Shown here piece after piece: positions 1 to 7,092 of a DNA stretch of 24,224 nt. The translations under genes were made by a program, and so were the position numbers. How positions within the stretch are numbered: position 1 is the stretch's first letter; every line of letters begins with the position of its first letter. The DNA is from QALR01 sp964466625 (GTDB lineage: Bacteria > Bacillota > Clostridia > Oscillospirales > CAG-272): NCBI GenBank assembly GCA_964466625.1, contig CAYXQF010000022.1, positions 1 through 24,224 on the forward strand, written 5' to 3'. The notes below the pieces were generated by a model that was not told where the DNA came from, did not search any database, and worked only from the letters and a program-made list of their open reading frames with translations.

Positions 1-1855
1 GCGTTTCGGGGTTCATGGTGGTCTGCCACATCATGCCGGGCTCATTTTCACCAAGACCTTTGGAGCGCTGAAGCGTGTATTTCGCGTTGCCGAGAGAAGC
101 GGTGATCTGTTGCTTTTCATTTTCATCGTAGGCAAAATAGATATCGTCTTTGCAAGTGATCTCATAAAGCGGAGATTCCGCGATGAAGACCTTGCCTTCT
201 TTGATGAGTGTGGGGAGAAGACGGTAGAAAAGCGTGAGGATCAGCGTTCGGATCTGGAAACCGTCTTCATCGGCATCGGTGCAGATGATGATTTTATTCC
301 ATTTGAGCTGAGAAAGATCGAAAATGCTCTGATCGCGGTGTTTCCCTGTGACTTCCACGCCGCAACCGATGACTTTCAAAAGGTCGGTGATGATCTCGCT
401 TTTGAAGATGCGATCGTAATCGGCTTTCAGACAGTTGAGGGTTTTGCCGCGCACGGGAATGATGGCTTGAAATTCGGAATCTCGGCCGAGCTTAACGGAG
501 GTCATCGCGGAGTCACCCTCTACGATGTAAAGCTCACGTTTTTCGGGATCCTTAGAGCGGCAGGAAACGAATTTTTCAACGCGGTTTGCTACGTCTGTTT
601 GGCTTGTCAGCTTCTTTTTGAGATTCAGACGGGTGCTTTCCGCATTTTCGCGGCTGCGTTTATTGATGAGAACTTGAGATGCGATCTTTTCCGCATCGGC
701 AGGTTTTTCGATGAAATAGATCTCAAGCTGTTTTTTGAGAAAATCCGTCAGCGCTTCGGTGATAAATTCGTTGGAGATCGCTTTTTTCGTCTGGTTTTCA
801 TAGGAAGTCTGTGTGGAATTGCTGTTGATGATCAGCACCAGACAGTCTTCGACGTCGCTGAAGGTGATCTTGCTTTCCGATTTGTTGTATTTGTTGGTTG
901 CCTTTAGATATTTGTCGATGGCATAAACAAAAGCGCTTTTCGTCGCTTTGTCGGGGGAGCCGCCGTGCTCAAGGAAGCTGGAGTTGTGGTAATATTCAAG
1001 CAGATTGATCGTGTTCGAAAAACAAAAGGCGATCTCTGCTTTGACGCTGTATTCGGGTTTGTCTGCGCGGTCGCGTCCTCTCGCTTCCATCTTCCAAAGA
1101 ACGGACTCTGTCAGTGCGGTGTCGCCCACGACACGGGAAACTTGATCTTCAATGCCGTTTTCATAGTAAAATTCGCTTTCATCAAAGGTTCCGTCCGCAT
1201 TCTCCCAAGAAAAATGGAAGCGGATCCCTGCGTTGACGATTGCTTGGCGATCAAGCATATTTTCAAAATATTCACGCGGAATGGCAGTGGAGGTGAAAAC
1301 CTCAAGGTCAGGCTTCCATGTGACGACGGTACCCGTGCGCTTTTCTTTCTTTGTCAAAAGCGGTGTACGGATCAGCTCGCCGTCGGGGTCACCCTTTTTG
1401 AAGTTCATTTCGAGCATTTCGTTTGTGCGGTAAGACTGCACCTTCATAAACTCGGAGCTATACTGCGTTGCCGCGGCACCAAGACCGTTCAAACCGAGCG
1501 AATATTGATAAAGTGCATCTTCGCCTGCGTTATTGTTGTATTTACTACCTGCGTAAAGCTCACAGTAAACAAGCTCCCAGTTATATTTGCCTTCTTTTTC
1601 GTTGTAATCCAGCGGCACACCGCGTCCGAAATCCTCGATGCGAATGGTGCCGTCCTTGAAGATTTTTGTGTTGATGACGTTACCGTAGCCTTCTTTCGCT
1701 TCGTCAACGGCATTGGAGAGGATCTCAAAAACAGAATGTTCGCAGCCTTCCAACCCATCGGAGCCGAAAATGACGGCGGGACGTTTTCTCACGCGGTCTG
1801 CACCTTTGAGCATGGTGATACTGTTATTATCATATATTTTCGTTTTCTTTGCCAT
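1..1855 (-). CDS. parE: Type IIA DNA topoisomerase subunit B (ParE/GyrB-like), C-terminus cut by window edge
   Basis: This is the ATPase/TOPRIM subunit of a type IIA topoisomerase, which would work with an A subunit (ParC/GyrA-like) to pass DNA duplexes through each other. The 618 visible codons contain the GHKL ATPase site: E44 and N48 in FEILSNAVDEA, the D75-x-G-x-G box (DFGRGVP), and the lid segment LGLNGLGAAA. The TOPRIM domain follows with EGDSA at 446-450 and DADEDG at 527-532, then the QRSKGLGE and TTMNPET motifs close to the usual C-terminus. About 30 or more residues should lie to the left of the window. The start is the ATG at 1855-1853, with a loosely spaced AGAAAGG upstream on the minus strand. 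TOPRIM wording (VKLGRDS, DGFQIRTL) differs from classic GyrB and resembles the second topoisomerase B subunit of Clostridia. The choice between ParE and GyrB is therefore tentative, but the topoisomerase assignment is firm. Confidence 0.93.
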   Translation of the reverse strand, partial: MAKKTKIYDNNSITMLKGADRVRKRPAVIFGSDGLEGCEHSVFEILSNAVDEAKEGYGNVINTKIFKDGTIRIEDFGRGVPLDYNEKEGKYNWELVYCELYAGSKYNNNAGEDALYQYSLGLNGLGAAATQYSSEFMKVQSYRTNEMLEMNFKKGDPDGELIRTPLLTKKEKRTGTVVTWKPDLEVFTSTAIPREYFENMLDRQAIVNAGIRFHFSWENADGTFDESEFYYENGIEDQVSRVVGDTALTESVLWKMEARGRDRADKPEYSVKAEIAFCFSNTINLLEYYHNSSFLEHGGSPDKATKSAFVYAIDKYLKATNKYNKSESKITFSDVEDCLVLIINSNSTQTSYENQTKKAISNEFITEALTDFLKKQLEIYFIEKPADAEKIASQVLINKRSRENAESTRLNLKKKLTSQTDVANRVEKFVSCRSKDPEKRELYIVEGDSAMTSVKLGRDSEFQAIIPVRGKTLNCLKADYDRIFKSEIITDLLKVIGCGVEVTGKHRDQSIFDLSQLKWNKIIICTDADEDGFQIRTLILTLFYRLLPTLIKEGKVFIAESPLYEITCKDDIYFAYDENEKQQITASLGNAKYTLQRSKGLGENEPGMMWQTTMNPET

Positions 1856-1912
1856 TTTCTTGACCGTACCTTTCTTAAAACTTTTTGATCGTATGTAAAA
1901 ACCGAAAAACGG

Positions 1913-1940
1913 TTGATTTATCGAAATTTTCTGTTATAAT
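1913..1940 (+). promoter_or_regulatory. Sigma-A type promoter for the QueG-like gene
   Basis: TTGATT at 1913-1918 is followed after 16 nt by a consensus TATAAT at 1935-1940, preceded by TG in the extended -10 position (1932-1933). Transcription would start near 1947 and give a leader of about 130 nt before the ATG at 2077. The leader holds a possible GCGCAC/GTGCGC stem. Basis: direct motif match; activity is inferred. Confidence 0.7.
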
Positions 1941-2013
1941 TATTTAGTAGATATATGTGCGCACGCTCCACGAAAAGAGAAAGTGCGCCGCATTTCAAAG
2001 ACTCTGTCTTTTT

Positions 2014-2042
2014 ATTATAACATACATATTTTACAGAATCAA
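2014..2042 (-). promoter_or_regulatory. Sigma-A type promoter for the topoisomerase gene
   Basis: On the minus strand TTGATT (2042-2037) is followed after 17 nt by TATAAT (2019-2014), again with a TG extended -10. The predicted start near 2007 gives a leader of about 150 nt before the ATG at 1855. This leader overlaps the leader of the plus-strand promoter at 1913-1940. Confidence 0.7.
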
Positions 2043-2076
2043 GAAAAAAATCTCAAAACACCCGTTCGGAGGAAAT

Positions 2077-2901
2077 ATGAAACTTCAGGAAATTTTGGAA
2101 AGGGAAAATCTTGATGCGTTTGCGGTGCTTCCATTTTCTCTTTGCAACTGCCGCCGTCCCGATATCATCACACGGCGCGGCGTTTCAGACAAGGATATCA
2201 AAACGGCGATCCTCTTTCTGATCCCGTATTACGTTGGTGGCGAAAAAGGAAATATTTCTCTTTATGCCCGTTCGGGAGATTATCATTTTTATAGTGACGC
2301 CCTCTTTGCGCGTATCCTTCCGCTTTTGGAAGAGGAATACGGTGGGCGTTTTCTCGGCTTTGCGGATAAATCTCCGATCGAAGAAACCCGTGCGGCAGCA
2401 CTTGCAGGTCTTGGCAAGATCGGTGATAACTATATGCTCATCAACGAAAAATATGGTTCTTTTGTTTTTCTGGCGGAGATACTCACCACCAATCCGCCTG
2501 AAACGTTCGGCTTTTCTGAGGATAAGCTTTCTCATTGTGGGGAAACGGAATGTCTGCATTGCGGTGCTTGCAAAAAAGCTTGCCCCATGATCAAAGAAAA
2601 TATGCCTTGCCTTTCCGCGCTTACGCAGAAAAAGGGCGAGCTTTCCGAGGAGGAAGCGGCGTACCTTCGTAAATACGGTTCTGCGTGGGGTTGTGATATC
2701 TGTCAGCTTGTTTGTCCGATGAATGCGGAAATCTTGAAAAAGGGCATGGAAACGCCGATCGACTTTTTCAAAAAAGATCGGATCTCCACTTTGACCGGGG
2801 AACTTCTTGACAGCATGACCGACGAAGAATTCGCTCGCCGAAGCTTTTCATGGCGAGGGAAAGCACCTCTTTACCGTAACCTTTCGATCCTGAAAAAATA
2901 A
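2077..2901 (+). CDS. queG: QueG-like epoxyqueuosine reductase (short form)
   Basis: The family reduces epoxyqueuosine to queuosine in tRNA anticodons, using cobalamin and two [4Fe-4S] clusters. The 274-residue protein shows the QueG signature: D97 in ADKSPIEET (the position of the catalytic aspartate in the family), AALAGLGKIGDN at 108-118, and a ferredoxin-like cluster module with C159, C162, C165, C169, then C178, C206, C209 and C213 (GCDICQLVCP). QueG proteins of about 350-380 residues carry a C-terminal HEAT-like tail; this one stops soon after the cluster region, as short Firmicute homologues do. The start is the ATG at 2077 behind GGAGGA (2068-2073); an in-frame ATG at 1957 has no such site. 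It is read divergently from the topoisomerase gene. Another member of the same ferredoxin-reductase family with a different substrate cannot be excluded. Confidence 0.83.
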   Translation: MKLQEILERENLDAFAVLPFSLCNCRRPDIITRRGVSDKDIKTAILFLIPYYVGGEKGNISLYARSGDYHFYSDALFARILPLLEEEYGGRFLGFADKSPIEETRAAALAGLGKIGDNYMLINEKYGSFVFLAEILTTNPPETFGFSEDKLSHCGETECLHCGACKKACPMIKENMPCLSALTQKKGELSEEEAAYLRKYGSAWGCDICQLVCPMNAEILKKGMETPIDFFKKDRISTLTGELLDSMTDEEFARRSFSWRGKAPLYRNLSILKK

Positions 2902-2915
2902 ATTCGTATAAACTT

Positions 2916-2939
2916 CCGTTTTTCCGTGAAAAGTAACGG
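2916..2939 (+). promoter_or_regulatory. Dyad leader motif before the membrane protein gene
   Basis: A 24 nt element begins CCGTTTTTC and ends AAAGTAACGG. Its ends are complementary (CCGTT/AACGG, with TTTC/GAAA inside), so it can fold as a bulged stem or serve as an operator. It lies 5 nt before the GGAGG of the following gene. Nearly the same element precedes the ECF sigma gene at 14131-14156, in the same orientation relative to the gene and at almost the same distance from its ribosome binding site. A possible TATAAA lies just upstream at 2907-2912. Confidence 0.5.
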
Positions 2940-2957
2940 TAAATGGAGGTGAAGACG

Positions 2958-3665
2958 GTGAAATATAGCGAGCGAGATACGGTTTTAAAAAATCTTCGCG
3001 CGGAAAACAAAAGTCTTAAAAAAGAAAATGAATATTTGCGCCACCGCTTGGAGCAGCTTGGGGAACGTTCGCGTGAAAAAAGCAAGGAGCAAGCCGTACT
3101 GCTGGCGCGTCTTTCCACCACGCACGTGTCCCGTGCAGGTACGTATTTCGGTTATCTTTTGTTTCGTTTGCGCACGAGTCTTTGGTTTCGCATTTTTGAT
3201 AAGACGAGCTTTGCGGTGAGAGGATTTCTCCTTGCCTCGAAAATCTGGCGTGTCATGATGGCGATCTTTGCGCTGATCGGCATCGGTGCGCAAGTGATCT
3301 TGGTGCTTGGTATTTTCACGGTGCTTTTACCTGCACTTTTGGTGTTTTCCGTTTTGATGGCGGCGATCCGCTTTTTCTCCTATCGCAAGTGGAATGCGTA
3401 TTTTCAAAATATCGTGCAAAAGCAAAAGGTTTATATCCTTTTTTTGCCCAAAAAATACGAAAAAAACAATTATATTTTTCAAATGGCAAATGTTTTGTCC
3501 AAAGAGGGATTTGTGTTTGCGGTTTCCCGTTCCGTTTGGGACGGTGGTTTTCTCCGCTTACAAAAAGAAAACGAAAATTTTTATCAGATTCCTTTTGGTT
3601 ATTATTTTTCACTGCGCAAACGCCTTTTGCTTTTCGACGTATTGCGACTGATCATCATTCATTAA
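2958..3665 (+). CDS. Unknown membrane protein with N-terminal coiled coil
   Basis: I do not recognise the family. From the GTG at 2958 the product has 235 residues. Residues ~8-50 are charged and heptad-like (NLRAENKSLKKENEYLRHRLEQL), suggesting a cytoplasmic coiled coil. Two adjacent hydrophobic segments follow at roughly 97-118 and 120-140 (MMAIFALIGIGAQVILVLGI, VLLPALLVFSVLMAAI). The C-terminal ~95 residues are basic and aromatic, probably cytoplasmic, giving a hairpin-anchored topology. The GTG is preferred because GGAGGTG (2945-2951) sits 6-7 nt before it, while the in-frame ATG at 2943 overlaps that site and has none of its own. It lies between queG and addB, 56 nt after the former. The leader motif at 2916-2939, shared with the ECF sigma gene, suggests control linked to an envelope-type signal, but that is inference. 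Confidence 0.7.
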   Translation: MKYSERDTVLKNLRAENKSLKKENEYLRHRLEQLGERSREKSKEQAVLLARLSTTHVSRAGTYFGYLLFRLRTSLWFRIFDKTSFAVRGFLLASKIWRVMMAIFALIGIGAQVILVLGIFTVLLPALLVFSVLMAAIRFFSYRKWNAYFQNIVQKQKVYILFLPKKYEKNNYIFQMANVLSKEGFVFAVSRSVWDGGFLRLQKENENFYQIPFGYYFSLRKRLLLFDVLRLIIIH

Positions 3666-3702
3666 CGATATATAATATATTATGTAGGAAAGGAGAGATA
3701 CG

Positions 3703-6700
3703 ATGCTGGGTTTTATCTATGGCAGAACGGGCTCGGGAAAGAGCGACTTCGTTTTTTCGAAAATGGAAAAGAGTGCGGAATCGGGACGTGTGTATCTGCT
3801 CGTTCCCGACAGAGAAGCCGTTTCCGCCGAAAGCAGAGCGGCAGAACTTCACGGTGCAGGACAGATCGACGTCATTACGTTTGGACGTCTTTGCAATTAT
3901 ATTTTCCGTAAATACGGTGGTCTTTGTGTCGATTATATCGGCAAAGGTGCCAAAAAACTTATCATGCGCAACGTGATGAAATCGCTTTCCCCTATGCTGA
4001 AGGAATACAGCGGTGGGGGCGGTTTTGGTCTTTATGAAAAGCTTACGGCAGCGAGAAGCGTTTTGTATCAAGATAAGATCTCTCCTGCGGATCTCGATGC
4101 GGCGGCACAGACGCTTGGTTATACCTCGCCGCTCGGCAGTAAAACATCAGATCTTTCTCTCATTTTTGCTTCTTTTGATGCAGAGGTGCGTGAACGCTTT
4201 GAGGATCCCGACGGGATACTCACAAGGGCAGAGAAGCTTCTTGGTGAGCATGATTTTTTTGCAGGCAGTACTGTATATATTGATTCGTTTGATTCTTTTT
4301 CGTCACAGCAGTACGATATTTTATATCATATCATGCGTGGTGCGGAAAATGTTTTTGTCACACTCTCCTATCTTCCCGAAGATAAAAAAGATGCTTCGGT
4401 GCAAGCGCTGCTGGACACAGAGCGCCGCCTTCGCAAAACCGCGGCAAGAGCGGGGATAGAATCTTCGGGTGAGATCTTTTTGCGCACACCGCGTCGCTAT
4501 CACAGTGAAGAGCTTGCGTTTCTTTCCACAGAGATCGCAGGGGGAAGCACTGTGCGTGCCGAATGGCGCGAAAAACCAAATGATATCACTCTTTTGCGTG
4601 CCGCGAATATTTTTGCGGAAGCGGAAGCCGCGGCGGTGGATATCTTGAGAAAGATCCGCGCAGGCGCGAGATTTCGTGAGATGGCGGTCATCGTGCGCGA
4701 TACGAGTGTTTATGAAGGCGTTCTGGACGCTGTTTTCCGCAAGTATGATATTCCATATTTTCTCTCGTCCAGAAAAGACGTTGCGGAAAAACCGCTCGTG
4801 AAAATGATCTTTTCTTCGCTTTCCGTCTGTGAGCGCGGATTCCGCGGCGCGGACGTGATCTCTTATATCAAAGCAGGATATGCGGATATCACTCCCGATG
4901 AAACGGGTATTTTTGAAAATTACATTATTAAATGGAATCTGCGCGGCAAGCTTTTTACGGAAGACGAGCCTTGGTATATGAATCCGCGCGGATATGGTGC
5001 TGAGATGCGCGCCGAAGATGAGGCGATTCTTTCTCATCTTGCCGATGTGCGTGCGCGTGTCATCACACCGCTTAAAAATTTCTCCGCCGCCATACGTAAA
5101 GCAAAGACTGTGCGCGAGCGGGCAACACTCATCTTTGATTTTTTGTCTTCTCTCGGTGTTCCCGAAAAGCTTCTTTCGGACGCGGAAGATGCAAAAGCGA
5201 GAGGCGAGCTTGCGCTTGCTTCAGAAACGATCCAGCTTTGGAATGCGTTTTGCGCATCGCTTGATCAGCTGGTGGTGTCTTCGGGCGATACGGAAGCGAA
5301 TCTCTTGGAATTTTCGCAGATGCTTTCCATGATTCTCATGGAAACGGATATCGGCAAGATTCCGACCTCTGTTGACGAGGTGACGATCTCCTCTGCGGCG
5401 CATACGATGCCGGGAAATTATCGCTTTGTTTACGTTCTCGGTGCCGTGGAAGGCAGTTTTCCGCAGAAGGTCAGCGAAGACGGACTTTTTTCCGAATATG
5501 AAAAAGGCAAGCTGGAAGAGATTGGTGTGGAATTTACAGACCGCTTGACAAGGCGCGTTTCCGAGGAACTTTCTTATTTTTACCGTGCGGCAACGCTTCC
5601 TTCCGAAAAATTATATGTCAGCTTTGCACATTACAGCATGTCGGGCGCGGAACAGAAGCCGTCTGTCGGTGTCAAGCGGATACGGTCGCTTTTTCCTGCG
5701 CTTACCGTCTCGGAATTTGAGCTGATGGATACGACAGAGCTTTTAGAAAGTAAAAAAGCATCGTTTGAATATGCACTTTCTCTGGGCGGCAATCTTGGCA
5801 AAGCCTTGCGTGAATATTATGAGAGCGATGCGGAATATGCGGAAAAGATGCGATATATGCAAACTCCGATCTCCGCGAGCGAAACGAAGCTTTCGCCCGA
5901 TGCCGCAAGAGAACTTTTTGGCACAGATCTGAGGACCAGCTATTCTCGCCTTGAAAAATATATCAAATGTCGTTTTTCGTATTTTTGTGAATATGAGCTC
6001 GGTCTTCGCGATCAGATGCCTACGCATTTCGGTGCTTTGGATATCGGTAACTTTATGCACGGCGTTCTGGAAAAGACGGTGGCATGGCTTGCAAGCGGTG
6101 CTGAGGACGATATCGACGCGACCGTCGCGGATATCGCGAAAAATTATATCCTCTCGGTTTTCCGTATTACGGAGGAACAAGTGCCAAACCGTCTGCATCA
6201 TCTTTTTGATTATCTGAGAAGAAGTGCCGCCGTATTTGCGCGGCAGATCAAAAAAGAATTTGATGTCAGCGAATTCCGTCCCTGTGATTTTGAGCTGACG
6301 ATCGGGCATGGCGGCGATGCCGTTGCGCCGATGAAGCTTATGGGGGACGGTGTCAGCGTAGATCTGCGTGGTAAGATCGACCGTGTGGACGCCTACGAGG
6401 GCGGTGACGGCAAGCTTTATTTGCGTGTCATTGACTATAAAACGGGTGAAAAAACGTTTGATCTGCAAAACATCAAATTGGGCCTCGACATGCAGATGCT
6501 TCTTTATCTTTTTTCTCTTTGGGAAAATGGGGAAAAGCATTACGGCAAGGAGATCGTCCCTGCGGGTGTTTTGTATGCCGGCATCAAGCCGCCTGCCGTT
6601 GACCTTCGCATCGGTGAAACGGAAAGCGAAGGGGACGTCGGCGTGAAGCGAAGCGGTATTTTTCTGCACGAGGAAGAAATCTTGCGTGCGATGGATCCGG

Positions 6701-6924
6701 CTTTGGAAGGGGAATGGATCCCCGTGAAAAAACGCGATCTGGAAAAAGGCAAGCAAAATCTTTTGGGACTCGATGCTTTTTTGCAGATGAAAAAGGAAGT
6801 GACCGAAACGGTGCTTCGCTATGCAAGTGAGCTTGGAAAAGGGGAGGCTTCGGCAAAACCGCTTTCCGTCGGTGGCAAAAAGCCGTGTGAATATTGCAAA
6901 ATGCGCGCGATCTGCCGCACGTAG
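3703..6924 (+). CDS. addB: AddB: ATP-dependent helicase/nuclease subunit B
   Basis: AddB is the second subunit of the AddAB enzyme, which resects double-strand breaks up to Chi for RecA-dependent repair and degrades foreign linear DNA. The 1073-residue product is close to the family length (about 1100-1170). It starts with a Walker A loop at 7-14 (GRTGSGKS), followed by the AddB-type LLVPDREA. The C-terminal RecB-like nuclease has GKIDRVD (D893), VIDYKTG (D911, K913) and QMLLYL. The iron-sulphur staple has one cysteine before the nuclease (C756 in YIKCRFSYF) and three at the end (C1062, C1065, C1071), as in Bacillus AddB. The ATG at 3703 has AAAGGAGAG upstream (3689-3696). AddA is normally the next gene; here it is absent and a radical SAM gene follows. 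An intact Walker A argues against RexB. Confidence 0.92.
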   Translation: MLGFIYGRTGSGKSDFVFSKMEKSAESGRVYLLVPDREAVSAESRAAELHGAGQIDVITFGRLCNYIFRKYGGLCVDYIGKGAKKLIMRNVMKSLSPMLKEYSGGGGFGLYEKLTAARSVLYQDKISPADLDAAAQTLGYTSPLGSKTSDLSLIFASFDAEVRERFEDPDGILTRAEKLLGEHDFFAGSTVYIDSFDSFSSQQYDILYHIMRGAENVFVTLSYLPEDKKDASVQALLDTERRLRKTAARAGIESSGEIFLRTPRRYHSEELAFLSTEIAGGSTVRAEWREKPNDITLLRAANIFAEAEAAAVDILRKIRAGARFREMAVIVRDTSVYEGVLDAVFRKYDIPYFLSSRKDVAEKPLVKMIFSSLSVCERGFRGADVISYIKAGYADITPDETGIFENYIIKWNLRGKLFTEDEPWYMNPRGYGAEMRAEDEAILSHLADVRARVITPLKNFSAAIRKAKTVRERATLIFDFLSSLGVPEKLLSDAEDAKARGELALASETIQLWNAFCASLDQLVVSSGDTEANLLEFSQMLSMILMETDIGKIPTSVDEVTISSAAHTMPGNYRFVYVLGAVEGSFPQKVSEDGLFSEYEKGKLEEIGVEFTDRLTRRVSEELSYFYRAATLPSEKLYVSFAHYSMSGAEQKPSVGVKRIRSLFPALTVSEFELMDTTELLESKKASFEYALSLGGNLGKALREYYESDAEYAEKMRYMQTPISASETKLSPDAARELFGTDLRTSYSRLEKYIKCRFSYFCEYELGLRDQMPTHFGALDIGNFMHGVLEKTVAWLASGAEDDIDATVADIAKNYILSVFRITEEQVPNRLHHLFDYLRRSAAVFARQIKKEFDVSEFRPCDFELTIGHGGDAVAPMKLMGDGVSVDLRGKIDRVDAYEGGDGKLYLRVIDYKTGEKTFDLQNIKLGLDMQMLLYLFSLWENGEKHYGKEIVPAGVLYAGIKPPAVDLRIGETESEGDVGVKRSGIFLHEEEILRAMDPALEGEWIPVKKRDLEKGKQNLLGLDAFLQMKKEVTETVLRYASELGKGEASAKPLSVGGKKPCEYCKMRAICRT

Positions 6925-7030
6925 TTGAGGCTCCGTCTCAAACTCTGCACGAGACTCTGCCTCGTGGCTCCGCCAAGGGGCGTACCCCTTGGAACCCAAT
7001 GTGGGAGTGGATCTTCTCTTAAAAAGAGAA
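6925..7030 (+). repeat. Hairpin-rich non-coding element, probably a dispersed repeat
   Basis: The 168 nt gap after addB contains several palindromes and no gene. GAGGC-TCC-GTCTC (6927-6939) pairs with GAGAC-TCT-GCCTC (6951-6963). An alternative stem, CACGAG/CTCGTG (6948-6953/6961-6966), competes with it. CCAAGGGG-CGTA-CCCCTTGG (6973-6992) is a perfect 8 bp hairpin, and TTCTCTT-AAA-AAGAGAA (7014-7030) closes the region. None is followed by a proper T-run, so they do not look like simple terminators. The GC-rich palindromes stand out from the AT-rich DNA that follows (7031-7092). From memory, 'CCAAGGGGC...CCCCTTGG' units are common repeats in Clostridia genomes, but I see only one full copy here. 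Confidence 0.5.
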
Positions 7031-7092
7031 TAGGCATAAATAATGAAAAAACATTACATATATATAAATAACAAACATATCGGAGGTATATT

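Noticed and set aside
110..1888. Plus-strand frames opposite the topoisomerase gene
   Set aside because: The minus strand gives a continuous topoisomerase with every expected motif; the plus frames have no recognisable content.
3671..3676. TATAAT just before addB as a promoter
   Set aside because: No acceptable -35 box lies 16-18 nt upstream (the TTGCGA at 3642 gives a 23 nt spacer), so it was not called.
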